64,000 bases of DNA, from positions 1-64,000 of the forward strand of contig RQYD01000006.1 in NCBI GenBank assembly GCA_003858485.1. Direction: 5' to 3'. Under the pieces are notes generated by a model, which ran no database searches, had not been told where the DNA came from, and worked only from the letters and a program-made list of their open reading frames with translations. Made by a program: the position numbers and the translations under genes. The DNA comes from Clostridiales bacterium COT073_COT-073 (lineage in GTDB: Bacteria > Bacillota > Clostridia > Lachnospirales > Vallitaleaceae). Shown here one piece after another: positions 30,183 through 38,044 of this stretch. How positions within the stretch are numbered: position 1 is the first letter of the stretch; each line of letters begins with the position of its first letter.

Positions 30183-30383
30183 GCCGCAAAATGAATATCC
30201 GCGCTTTACAGCTGCATTCATTTGTGCCAATACATTTCATTTAAATAAATTCTGATAACTTCAAAAATCAGCGTCCAGCAGATTGATAAAGCTCGGGCAA
30301 ATGACTATCATTTTTATTATACAACAATTTTGTTAAATTTAACAGCTTAGAATTGAAAATTTATTTAAAAAGCCGGCAAACTA

Positions 30384-30392
30384 TGCTATACT
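30384..30392 (+). promoter_or_regulatory. Extended -10 promoter of the dCMP deaminase gene
   Basis: TGC-TATACT forms an extended -10; TTTAAA 17 bases upstream (30364-30369) is a weak -35. The gene start is 42 bases downstream. Confidence 0.45.
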
Positions 30393-30433
30393 AAAAAAAT
30401 CAAATGTCACTTGCTTGAAAGGGAGGTTTTCTT

Positions 30434-30913
30434 TTGAAAAGACAGGATTATATTTCATGGGATGAATATTTTATGGGCATTGCCATTTTATCTTCGATGC
30501 GCAGTAAGGACAATCGCACACAGGTCGGCGCATGTATCGTCAGTCAAAACAATAAAATCTTATCCGTCGGTTATAATGGTATGCCAACCGGTGTAAATGA
30601 TGATGAAATGCCCTGGGAGCATGAAGGCGATGCTCTCCATACCAAATATTTTTATGTCTGCCATGCTGAACTTAATGCCATCTTAAATCACTCCGGTACC
30701 AGCTTAAATGGGGCTAAAATCTATACCACCCTTTTCCCCTGTAATGAGTGTACCAAAGCAATTATTCAGGCCGGGATCAAGGAAGTGATTTATCAGGATG
30801 ATAAATATGCCAATACCGATTCGGTGATTGCTGCTAAAAAAATGATGAACATGGTCGGAGTCAAGTATAAAGCTCTGCCCAAAACCGGAATTACTTTAAA
30901 AGTTGAGGTTTAA
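30434..30913 (+). CDS. dCMP deaminase
   Basis: 159 residues. Converts dCMP to dUMP, the precursor for thymidylate synthase. Zinc site: CHAELNAI (His and catalytic Glu, near 77) and FPCNECTKAI (two Cys, near 103). GYNGMPTGVND and GAKIYTTLFPC are typical of the ComEB/deoxycytidylate deaminase family. AGGGAGGTTTTCTTTT precedes a start at 30434 (ATG preceded by TTTTG). Probably co-transcribed with the thymidine kinase gene 174 bases downstream, giving two routes to dTMP. Confidence 0.94.
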   Translation: MKRQDYISWDEYFMGIAILSSMRSKDNRTQVGACIVSQNNKILSVGYNGMPTGVNDDEMPWEHEGDALHTKYFYVCHAELNAILNHSGTSLNGAKIYTTLFPCNECTKAIIQAGIKEVIYQDDKYANTDSVIAAKKMMNMVGVKYKALPKTGITLKVEV

Positions 30914-31015
30914 AATTCTGATTGACTGATGGCAAAAGAAAGTTCCGGGCAGTAAGCAGCAAAATCAGGAGAGGATACATAAGCCCGGCAGAGCCAGGCA
31001 GCCGAGCAGAAACAG

Positions 31016-31051
31016 CCGGCTTTCAGGCAAACCATATGCCGGAAAAGCCGG
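31016..31051 (+). promoter_or_regulatory. GC-rich hairpin in the thymidine kinase leader
   Basis: Arms CCGGCTTT (31016-31023) / AAAGCCGG (31044-31051) with inner pairs GGCA / TGCC. It sits 36 bases before the thymidine kinase ATG in an unusually GC-rich spacer (about 30940-31055). No T-run follows, so it is not a terminator; it could shape translation or mRNA stability. Confidence 0.5.
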
Positions 31052-31087
31052 GAAAATTATCACTTATTATCAGAACAGGGGGAAAAT

Positions 31088-31681
31088 ATGTCAAAATTAT
31101 ATTTTAGATATGGGGCTATGAATTGTGGAAAATCAACCAATTTAATTCAAGTTGCTCATAATTATGAAGAAAGAGGAATGCGGGTTTTACTGGCTAAACC
31201 GCAAATTGATACTAAAGATGGCAATATGATTTCTTCCCGGCTGGGGGTTTTACGGGAAGTTGATTTTATGATTGATAAAGATGCCAATTTCCTGGAAATT
31301 ATTGATCAGTATGTCCAAAATTTCGGAAAAATCGACTGCCTTTTAACCGATGAATCACAATTTTTTACAGAAATGCAAATCGATCAGCTGTTTGAAATTG
31401 CTGTCAAACGTGATATCCCGGTAATCTGCTATGGACTTAGAACAGACTTTATGACCGAAGGCTTTCCCGGCTCAAAGCGTCTGCTCTTAATTGCCCATAG
31501 CATTGAAGAACTAAAAACCATTTGCAGCTGTGGCCGCAAAGCTATTTTTAATCCTCGAAAAGTCAATGGCAAATTTGTCTTTGCCGGTGAACAAGTGGTA
31601 ATTGACAATGATGCCCAGGTTCAGTACATTTCCATGTGCGGACACTGCTATTTAAAGCACAAAGAATTATACCTTAGCTGA
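31088..31681 (+). CDS. tdk: Thymidine kinase, type II
   Basis: 197 residues. Phosphorylates thymidine for salvage. Walker A region AMNCGKSTNLIQVAHNYEERG (Cys where many have Gly-Ser), GRVLLAKPQ-like start of strand 2, active-site region LLTDESQFF with catalytic Glu, lasso loop YGLRTDFMTEGFPGSKRLL, and a zinc site from CSCGRKA and CGHCYLKHKE. AGGGGG lies six bases before the ATG. It follows dCMP deaminase in the same direction. Confidence 0.95.
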   Translation: MSKLYFRYGAMNCGKSTNLIQVAHNYEERGMRVLLAKPQIDTKDGNMISSRLGVLREVDFMIDKDANFLEIIDQYVQNFGKIDCLLTDESQFFTEMQIDQLFEIAVKRDIPVICYGLRTDFMTEGFPGSKRLLLIAHSIEELKTICSCGRKAIFNPRKVNGKFVFAGEQVVIDNDAQVQYISMCGHCYLKHKELYLS

Positions 31682-31803
31682 GCATTGCTTGATTTTATAT
31701 CGTTAAAAGAAGCTACTGCAGAATATTGATTGCTATCCGGATATTGTTATCATGAGCAAACACTATCTCCCGGACAAATCACCAAATGCAAACGCCCCTC
31801 TGA

Positions 31804-31836
31804 CCTGCTGACATAACTTGCCAGCAGGTTTATTTT
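31804..31836 (+). terminator. Terminator of the dCMP deaminase-tdk unit
   Basis: CCTGCTG (31804-31810) / CAGCAGG (31822-31828) followed by TTTATTTTT. It lies 123 bases after the tdk stop, before the convergent DHHW gene. Confidence 0.85.
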
Positions 31837-31890
31837 TGCCCGCAGCCTTCTGCCCTTTCTTAAAAGCCAAATCTGCGCACTATACGGAAC

Positions 31891-32988
31891 TTATTTTAAG
31901 GTTTCACTATGATTAAGTACCAATGTGCTGTATAAAAAGAGAATATCACTATTTTCAAAGTCTATGTACTTACCCAATCTGTCAGGATGAAGATAGCGAA
32001 TATCAGCCAGGTAAATCTGTGAATAGCCCGGAATTAGCAGCGGCGCCAGTGCAGAACCAAAGGAATCCCGGAATATTACCATTTTTTTGTCTTTGGGAGC
32101 TGCCGGATTTTCAATTTTAATTAAGGACAGCGGGCCGGATAAAAACATCTCATAACCGTCCCGGCCCAAAGCCAAGGTTTCATCATAAACCGGGATCTCC
32201 TTACCATTCTGCAAATCAAAAACCTGAGCCATTTGTATTTCTTGATTCATCAAATACTGTAGGCTCTCCGGTGGCAGCGGCAATCCGGACTGGCCGTAAT
32301 ATACCCCATAAAACTCCGGATTAGCCATTTTAGGCTGATAATCTTCCGGCAGGATCACTCCGGTTTTTTGAGCAATTCGCTCAGCCACCGGTTTGATTTT
32401 TTCTTGTCGCCAATGCGTATCGGTTTGGTAATAATCTTCTATTTTAAGCAAATCAAAAATGCCTATATACTCCGCAAAATCGACTTTCCGGCTCATGGTT
32501 TCTTCTATCCATGAATAATCCATCCATAAATGGCCGCTGGATTTGGCTAAAAAATAATTTTTATCCGGTATCAAAGACAAAAACACCTGATTATTTTCGT
32601 TCAGGTACTTGTCATACACATAACGAAAGCGTTCGGCTGCCCGCAAAAAATTAGCCTGATTAAGCGGATATTCCATTTTAGCTGTATATCCATCTTGCAG
32701 ATAAATACCATGATTATCCTGGCGATGAAATAAATACAAGGCCGACACTGCCTTTAAACGCCGAAAATTAATGCGAAACGGCACTGCATCAGTCGCATAT
32801 TTTTCAAATCCGCCCATAAATCTTCCACTCAGCAGCGATTCCGCTGAAACTTCCGGAAATTTAGCCGGCAGTCTTCTTTCATCCATAAAATACTCCGGCT
32901 GCGGCCAAAAAATAAACAGCCCAAATGCTGCAGCTAAAAATACCGCAAATAATCCGCAAATCATATGTTCTTTTTTTGTTGCCTGCAT
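31891..32988 (-). CDS. DHHW/AlgJ-like SGNH-type protein
   Basis: 365 residues. One N-terminal membrane segment (ICGLFAVFLAAAFGLFIFWP, 10-29), rest outside. Family hallmarks: DERRLPAKFPE, GFEKYATDAVPFRINFRRLKA, the TDTHW motif (DTHW, near 201, for the classical DHHW) and FRDSFGSALAPLL (near 310), the Ser-containing block. AlgX/AlgJ relatives carry acetyl groups to extracellular polysaccharides with an MBOAT partner, here the gene 8 bases upstream. The target polymer is not identified; no alginate or cellulose genes are in the window. Confidence 0.88.
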   Translation of the reverse strand: MQATKKEHMICGLFAVFLAAAFGLFIFWPQPEYFMDERRLPAKFPEVSAESLLSGRFMGGFEKYATDAVPFRINFRRLKAVSALYLFHRQDNHGIYLQDGYTAKMEYPLNQANFLRAAERFRYVYDKYLNENNQVFLSLIPDKNYFLAKSSGHLWMDYSWIEETMSRKVDFAEYIGIFDLLKIEDYYQTDTHWRQEKIKPVAERIAQKTGVILPEDYQPKMANPEFYGVYYGQSGLPLPPESLQYLMNQEIQMAQVFDLQNGKEIPVYDETLALGRDGYEMFLSGPLSLIKIENPAAPKDKKMVIFRDSFGSALAPLLIPGYSQIYLADIRYLHPDRLGKYIDFENSDILFLYSTLVLNHSETLK

Positions 32989-32996
32989 AGTTCCTC

Positions 32997-34397
32997 CTAA
33001 AATCGAAAGTATAAAAACGGATTAAATGAGCCATCTGCCAGATATCCGGTCATCATCAACAGCAATCCCAGCAAAAAAACCGGTTCCAGTGCAGAAATAC
33101 TTTTTCCCAGGAATGAGGACTGAGATATTAATTTTTCCATGGCTGTTTTTGGCAGCGAAGTTGCACCAACCGCTGCCAGCACCAAAACCACAGCAAAACT
33201 GCGCAATTGATAAATGGCTTCTGCTGATACCAAAGGTACTCCATGACCGCCAAAAAGACCAGCAATATCTGAAACTGCTTCTTTCATATCGGCTGCATTA
33301 AAAATAATAAAGCTGACCATCACCAGAAATAAAACATAAAATGAAGCTAATATTTTACTCTTTTGCATAAAAGACAAGATACCACTTTTTTCAATTACTA
33401 AAAAGACCGCAAAAAACAAACCCCAAACAATAAAATTCCAGGCTGCCCCATGCCAAAAGCCGGTCAAAAACCAAACCACTAAAATATTGATGATCTGCCT
33501 TGGCTTGCTGCACCGATTCCCGCCCAATGGAATATATACATAATCCCGAAACCAGGTTCCCAGCGAAATATGCCATCTTCTCCAAAATTCAGTAATGCTC
33601 CCTGCCATATATGGATAATTGAAATTTTCCAAAAAACGAAAACCAAAAATCTTACCTAGTCCAATAGCCATATCACTATATCCGGAAAAATCAAAATAAA
33701 TATGAAATAAAAAAGCAATGCCATAGAGCCAGTAAAACAGTACCGATTTTTCATTTGATACCCGAAAAGCTGCACACAATTCTCCTAATTGATTAGCAAT
33801 TAAAATTTTTTTGGCCAATCCCAGGACAAAGCGTCGAATTCCGGCGGCAGCCAAAGCAGCTGAATGTTGTCTTTGCTTTAGCTGGGCAGCAATATCTGAG
33901 TAGCGCACAATCGGCCCGGCAATCAACTGTGGAAACATGGCAATATAAGTAGCCAAATGTATGATATTGGTTTGTGCCTTCTCTCCCTGATAAACGTCCA
34001 TAGTATAGCTAATCATTTGAAAAGTATAAAAACTGATGCCAATTGGCAGAGCAATCCTCAGCAAAGGAACGGACAAGCCGGTTGCTGTATTAAAATTAGC
34101 AATAAAAAAATCTGCATATTTAAAATATAGCAAAAACGACAAACTGATCGCTACGGATACTGTACATAAGATTTTCCGGACTTTGTGCTTTGACTGCCTT
34201 TCCATGCCAATGCCAAATAAGTAACCCAGTCCAATCGAAAGTGTCATTAAAAATAAATATTTAGGCTCTCCCCAACCATAAAAAAGCAGGCTGGCCAGTA
34301 ATAGCACACTATTTTTCCATTGCCTTGGGACTATAAAATAAAGGCCCAAAACTATCGGCAAAAAGTAATATAAAAATGTAATACTTGAAAAAAGCAT
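32997..34397 (-). CDS. MBOAT family O-acyltransferase (AlgI/DltB type)
   Basis: 466 residues from the ATG at 34397, with AAGGAG six bases upstream; the frame is open to 34469 but without an RBS. About eleven membrane segments. MBOAT hallmarks: SFYTFQMISYTMDVYQG (about 130), the region ITEFWRRWHISLGTWFRDYV with NRCSKPRQIINILVVWFLTG after it, and the catalytic His in GFWHGAAWNFIVWGL (about 325). It passes acyl groups from a cytosolic donor across the membrane; the DHHW partner (next gene) would place them on the glycan. Start MLFSSITFLYYFLP is the usual form. Confidence 0.93.
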   Translation of the reverse strand: MLFSSITFLYYFLPIVLGLYFIVPRQWKNSVLLLASLLFYGWGEPKYLFLMTLSIGLGYLFGIGMERQSKHKVRKILCTVSVAISLSFLLYFKYADFFIANFNTATGLSVPLLRIALPIGISFYTFQMISYTMDVYQGEKAQTNIIHLATYIAMFPQLIAGPIVRYSDIAAQLKQRQHSAALAAAGIRRFVLGLAKKILIANQLGELCAAFRVSNEKSVLFYWLYGIAFLFHIYFDFSGYSDMAIGLGKIFGFRFLENFNYPYMAGSITEFWRRWHISLGTWFRDYVYIPLGGNRCSKPRQIINILVVWFLTGFWHGAAWNFIVWGLFFAVFLVIEKSGILSFMQKSKILASFYVLFLVMVSFIIFNAADMKEAVSDIAGLFGGHGVPLVSAEAIYQLRSFAVVLVLAAVGATSLPKTAMEKLISQSSFLGKSISALEPVFLLGLLLMMTGYLADGSFNPFLYFRF

Positions 34398-34419
34398 GAT
34401 CTTCTCCTTATTCATTAAC

Positions 34420-34521
34420 AAGGGCTGCTGCAAAATACAGATTTCATACAAGATCTTGTGAAAGATCACCAGGAATCTATTCTATATCCTGAATGAAAAT
34501 CTTAATATACAGCAACCCCTT
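34420..34521 (-). terminator. Long imperfect hairpin behind the lipoprotein gene
   Basis: Imperfect arms of about 28 bases (AAGGGCTGCTGCAAAATA ... and TATACAGCAACCCCTT) enclose a 12-bp palindrome ACAAGATCTTGT (34448-34459). It separates the DUF4358-like gene from the MBOAT gene on the same strand; a terminator or leader structure are both possible. Confidence 0.5.
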
Positions 34522-34544
34522 GCCTCATCTTTTTGCAGCCTATT

Positions 34545-35150
34545 TTAATAAGAAGCTGTTTCTTCGATGATGACCTTTGCTCCTTCCAGAGCTGATAAAG
34601 CGTTTTCCTTAAATACATCGGTGATTTCTTTTTTACCAAAAACAGTAATCACATATTCTTTATCGACCAAAATGACCATAAAAGTATCCGGTGCTCCACA
34701 TAACCATTCCCGATTCGGACTCCAGGTATGTTCCTTAATTGCCTTGGCAAATGCCTCCGCATCAACCCCTTCTTTTAAATGATAGGCTGCTCCGGTAAAG
34801 GTATTGGCATTGAGCATATGGATCATGGTAGCGGCTGCATCAATATTCTCTGTTTGACTGGCCGGAAATCCTAATTCAAAGTCCATTTCCTCTGTTTTGG
34901 TAATGTCATAAGCAGCCGGTTTGTCCTCAACATAATTTTCACTATCACCACCGGAAATCGGAAATTTTTGGTCTTCCTTATAAAGCTCATACACCTTGCT
35001 AAGCACTTCTTCAGCCGAAGTGTATTTTGACTTTTCTGATGATTTTTCTGTGGTACTGTCTGTTGATTTATCAGTTTTGGCATTACTGCATGCTGCCATA
35101 CCGATAACCATAATGATTGCCATTAAAAATGTAATAATTTTCTTTTTCAT
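34545..35150 (-). CDS. Lipoprotein, DUF4358-like
   Basis: 201 residues from the ATG at 35150 (AAAAGGGGACG upstream); a longer frame to 35192 has a non-standard signal. Lipoprotein signal MKKKIITFLMAIIMVIGMAAC, with Cys21 as lipidation site, followed by a Ser/Thr/Lys linker and a globular part with YTSAEEVLSKVYELYKED, LGFPASQTENIDAAATMIHM and CGAPDTFMVILVDKEYVITVFGK, a layout I associate with DUF4358 lipoproteins of Clostridia. Function unknown. Single gene. Confidence 0.82.
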   Translation of the reverse strand: MKKKIITFLMAIIMVIGMAACSNAKTDKSTDSTTEKSSEKSKYTSAEEVLSKVYELYKEDQKFPISGGDSENYVEDKPAAYDITKTEEMDFELGFPASQTENIDAAATMIHMLNANTFTGAAYHLKEGVDAEAFAKAIKEHTWSPNREWLCGAPDTFMVILVDKEYVITVFGKKEITDVFKENALSALEGAKVIIEETASY

Positions 35151-35482
35151 AATCGTCCCCTTTTCTGAACTTTTTTGTTTAACTTTTGTCATAGCTTATT
35201 ATAGTTCATCCAAAACTAAAAAATCAATTAAATTTCGCCTTTTTAACGGGTTTCTAACTAATTTCTTAATTTTCTTATTTACTTTTTCCCATTTTTGCAG
35301 GAAAATTTTATTTTCTCCTCTTTTGTCAAGTACTGTTTCGCTATTTGACTGCTTTGCCATAATCACCGGCTAAACTGATATTACCATATATTTCGTTTTC
35401 AGGAGAATATGGAACAGCCGGAATAAAGCAATCTATTTGACCAAAATTTGGTTTAACGACTACCGCAAAAGATTTTCAACAC
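35151..35482. other. Gap between lipoprotein gene and tRNA-Thr
   Basis: AT-rich; a plus-strand frame reading MLSTSSAEVYF is the shadow of the lipoprotein gene. It must hold the minus-strand promoter of the lipoprotein gene; no gene is seen. Confidence 0.4.
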
Positions 35483-35517
35483 AAAAAAAGATATCGCTGA
35501 TTGCGATACCTTTTTTT
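35483..35517 (-). terminator. Terminator of tRNA-Thr
   Basis: Stem AAAAAAAGGTATCGC / GCGATATCTTTTTTT (minus strand, one mismatch) with a five-base loop, five bases downstream of the tRNA. Confidence 0.9.
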
Positions 35518-35521
35518 GAAA

Positions 35522-35594
35522 AGCTAGCGACGGGAATCGAACCCGTGACCTCAACACTACCAATGTTGCGCGCTACCGACTGTGCCACGCCAGC
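35522..35594 (-). tRNA. tRNA-Thr(GGT)
   Basis: A 73-base cloverleaf on the minus strand. Acceptor stem GCTGGCG / CGCTAGC (one G-T pair), anticodon stem CAACA / TGTTG around loop TTGGTAG, so the anticodon is GGT (Thr, codons ACC and ACU), and T-loop GGTTCGAATCC. The discriminator is T and CCA is not encoded, so it must be added after transcription. It has its own promoter and terminator. Confidence 0.96.
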
Positions 35595-35632
35595 TTATTC
35601 TATGTCCAGCCTTTCGGCTGACCACTTTGTGT

Positions 35633-35661
35633 ATTATACTAGAAAGTCTCTGACTTTGCAA
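35633..35661 (-). promoter_or_regulatory. Promoter of tRNA-Thr
   Basis: On the minus strand TTGCAA (35661-35656) and TATAAT (35638-35633) are 17 bases apart; the tRNA 5' end is 38 bases downstream, after a small hairpin CAGCC-GAAA-GGCTG region. Confidence 0.8.
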
Positions 35662-35775
35662 GTGTTTTTTTAAATTTATTTATTTTTTATTTTTCAAATC
35701 AATCCGAACCTCATGATTATAAGCTTTATCCGGTTTAAATATCGGTTTTTTGCACTATACTTTTCCCGGCTTTTA

Positions 35776-35784
35776 TGTTATACT
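35776..35784 (+). promoter_or_regulatory. Extended -10 of ychF
   Basis: TGT-TATACT is an extended -10 element 45 bases before the ATG. No strong -35 is present at 17 bases, as is usual for extended -10 promoters. Confidence 0.45.
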
Positions 35785-35829
35785 TTTTGATTAGAAAATA
35801 TACTAAAATCAAGAGAAGGAAAAAGAAAA

Positions 35830-36924
35830 ATGAAATTAGGAATTGTCGGTTTACCCAATGTTGGAAAAAGTACTTTATTTAACTCGCTGACCAAGGATAA
35901 AGCAGAAGCAGCCAATTATCCGTTTTGTACCATTGACCCAAATGTTGGTATTGTCAGTGTGCCGGATAAGCGTTTGCAGGTTTTGACCGATTTATATCAA
36001 TCACAAAAAACCATTCCGGCGGTAATTGAGTTTGTTGATATTGCCGGACTGGTCAAAGGTGCCAGCAAAGGCGAAGGCCTGGGCAATAAGTTTTTAAGTC
36101 ATATTCGTGAAGTTGATGCCATTGTCCATGTGGTTCGCTGCTTTGAAGATCAAAATATCGTCCATGTTGATGGATCGATTCAGCCAATTCGGGATATTGA
36201 AACAATTCAGTTAGAGCTGATTTTCTCAGACCTGGAAGTACTGGAACGGCGGATTGCTAAAACCGCCAAAGCGGTCAGGGCTGATAAAAATTTGCAGGTA
36301 GAAATGGATTTTCTGACCCGGATCAAAGAAACCTTGGAAAACGGCAAATCTGTCCGCAGTTTGTCAATGACTGCCGAAGAAACAGAGCTGTTAAAGGAAT
36401 ATAATTTATTAAGTGCCAAGCCAACCATCTATGCTGCTAATGTGGCAGAGGATGATTTAGCTGATGACGGTGCTGCCAATACTCTGGTCCAATCAGTTCG
36501 TGATTTTGCAGCTGCCGAAGGCTCGGAGGTATTTGTAGTCAGCGCCAAACTGGAATCGGAGATCTCCGATTTAGAAGAAGCAGAAAAAAAGGAATTTTTA
36601 AGTGAGTTGGGTTTAAGCGAATCAGGTCTGGATAAATTAATCCATGCCTCATATTCTCTGCTTGGTTTAATCAGCTATCTGACTGCCGGCGAAAAAGAAG
36701 TCCGGGCCTGGACGATTACCCAGGGCACCAAAGCGCCGGGCGCTGCCGGTAAGATCCACAGTGATTTTGAGCGTGGCTTTATCAAAGCCGAAATCGTATC
36801 CTATGATGATTTAATTGCCTGCGGCAACTATCAAGCCGCCAAAGAAAAAGGCCTGGTCCGCCAGGAAGGCAAGGAATATGTGGTCAAAGACGGCGACATC
36901 ATCCTCTTTCGGTTTAATGTATAG
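35830..36924 (+). CDS. ychF: Redox-regulated ATPase/GTPase YchF (OLA1 family)
   Basis: 364 residues, full length. Obg-related P-loop NTPase that binds ribosomes and prefers ATP. Walker [16 protein letters not shown] (7-21), G2 [13 protein letters not shown]3 [18 protein letters not shown], and the altered G4 site NVAEDD that explains loss of guanine specificity; C-terminal TGS domain with [14 protein letters not shown] and [10 protein letters not shown], ending [25 protein letters not shown] precedes the ATG. Its stop codon is part of the first stem of the repeat array that follows. Confidence 0.96.
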   Translation: MKLGIVGLPNVGKSTLFNSLTKDKAEAANYPFCTIDPNVGIVSVPDKRLQVLTDLYQSQKTIPAVIEFVDIAGLVKGASKGEGLGNKFLSHIREVDAIVHVVRCFEDQNIVHVDGSIQPIRDIETIQLELIFSDLEVLERRIAKTAKAVRADKNLQVEMDFLTRIKETLENGKSVRSLSMTAEETELLKEYNLLSAKPTIYAANVAEDDLADDGAANTLVQSVRDFAAAEGSEVFVVSAKLESEISDLEEAEKKEFLSELGLSESGLDKLIHASYSLLGLISYLTAGEKEVRAWTITQGTKAPGAAGKIHSDFERGFIKAEIVSYDDLIACGNYQAAKEKGLVRQEGKEYVVKDGDIILFRFNV

Positions 36925-37360
36925 CGCGCAAGGAAAATGGAAGCGGCTGCGAAGCAGACATTTACATTTTCCGGCGCTATACCGACAGACAGCAGCACGA
37001 AGTGCGGCTGCCACGAAGTGGCAGGGTCTGGCGGTATAACTAAAGTTTATCGTTACTGTAGTGTACGAAATGAATGCGCCCGCGAAGCGGGCATATTCAT
37101 TTTTTGGGGCTATACCGACAAAATCATAAGTGCGTAGCACGACTGACGCGTAGCGGCAGGATTTTGTTGGTATTAACTAAAGTTTATCATCACCGTAGTG
37201 TACGAAATGAATGCGGCTGCGAAGCAGACATATTCATTTTGCGGCGCTATACCGACAGACGATCGGTTTTGCACAGCAAAAACGATGTCCTCGTAGGCAA
37301 TTCGCGCAGCGGATTGCCAGAGGACCGCGACGAATGACTTTAATTAGTGGCAGGATTTTA
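36920..37360. repeat. Tandem array of structured repeats with triloop hairpins
   Basis: Three units of about 136 bases, starting near 36932, 37067 and 37204, then a partial fourth (GTGGCAGGATTTT, 37347-37359) that reaches the RloB stop. Each unit has a long hairpin and a branched element. Hairpins: GGAAAATG/CATTTTCC with CTGC-GAA-GCAG (unit 1); AAATGAAT/ATTCATTT with GCCCGC-GAA-GCGGGC (unit 2) or CTGC-GAA-GCAG (unit 3). Branched elements: unit 1 TATACCG-CAGAC / GTCTG-CGGTATA closes two hairpins, GCAC-GAA-GTGC and CTGCCAC-GAA-GTGGCAG; unit 2 ATACCGACAAAATC / GATTTTGTTGGTAT closes GTGC-GTA-GCAC and CTGaCGC-GTA-GCGgCAG; unit 3 keeps two hairpins with ACA and GCA loops but not the outer stem. Stem changes between units compensate each other. 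No coding frame fits all units. Confidence 0.9.
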
Positions 37361-38044
37361 TCACTCTGTCAAATATTTTTGCAATTCCTCAACCAACAGA
37401 TGCATGGTTGTCCCTGGGTTAAAACTGGATGGCGGCATGCTGGCCTTTTTATACTTTTCCATTCTGCGTTTGGCATTGCGGATCGCCCGGTTAACTCCAT
37501 CATCAGTATTGACCAGTTCATAAATATTGGGATAATTTTTTTTATACACCCGACTGCCCAAATTTTTTTCTTTAAAAATTTTACTCAAACGGGAAAACCA
37601 TTCCTTACGGTGAAGTGCTCTGGCACTATATTTAAAGTGCAAGTACAGCCAGTATTCAAAGGCCTGATTTGTCCAGGCAACTTTATATCCACGTTCTTCA
37701 GCCATTTCAATTGCTTCGTCAAAATCGCCAAAATCATCTTTATCAAAAACCACCCAGATATTCTGGTAAATGATTTTGGCCTTACTGACAATTTCATCGG
37801 TTTTTTCCACCAATTTTCGGGTGGCTCTGCCAATTCCACTGATATCAATGACCGGCAGCTCTACAATTTCCACATTACCGCCCATTTTCGCCTGAATTAA
37901 ATTAACAATTCCCTGCAAATAAAGAGGTTCGGTTTTTGAACCTTCCGTTACAATCAAATAGGAATTGGCCTTGGGCTGACGATAACCATACTGCCTTTTT
38001 TTTCTACTCTCACGCCTTTTTTGAAATCCATTCTCTCCTGCCAT
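37361..38044 (-). CDS. RloB-like TOPRIM protein (AbiL-type defence component)
   Basis: 227 residues. Basic N-terminus, then LIVTEGSKTEPLYLQGIVN (about 32-50) with the conserved Glu and IWVVFDKDDFGDFDEAI (about 113-129) with the Asp-x-Asp, the two metal-binding motifs of a TOPRIM-like fold; AWTNQAFEYWLYLHF follows. RloB proteins accompany AAA15 ATPases next to restriction systems and in the lactococcal AbiL abortive infection system. The ATG directly follows the stop of the ATPase gene (TAG-ATG), so the pair is made together. By analogy with PARIS and OLD-type systems it would be the nuclease effector (inference); phage defence is not shown here. Confidence 0.88.
   Translation of the reverse strand: MAGENGFQKRRESRKKRQYGYRQPKANSYLIVTEGSKTEPLYLQGIVNLIQAKMGGNVEIVELPVIDISGIGRATRKLVEKTDEIVSKAKIIYQNIWVVFDKDDFGDFDEAIEMAEERGYKVAWTNQAFEYWLYLHFKYSARALHRKEWFSRLSKIFKEKNLGSRVYKKNYPNIYELVNTDDGVNRAIRNAKRRMEKYKKASMPPSSFNPGTTMHLLVEELQKYLTE

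Noticed and set aside
36937-37337. Short plus-strand frames within the repeat array
   Set aside because: They are frames through hairpins, with no RBS and residues that follow the repeat, not a protein pattern.
36920-37360. CRISPR array or integron attC array
   Set aside because: Unit-to-unit similarity covers the whole unit, without unique spacers; no cas or integrase genes nearby; the GTTRRRY/RYYYAAC core sites of attC are absent.
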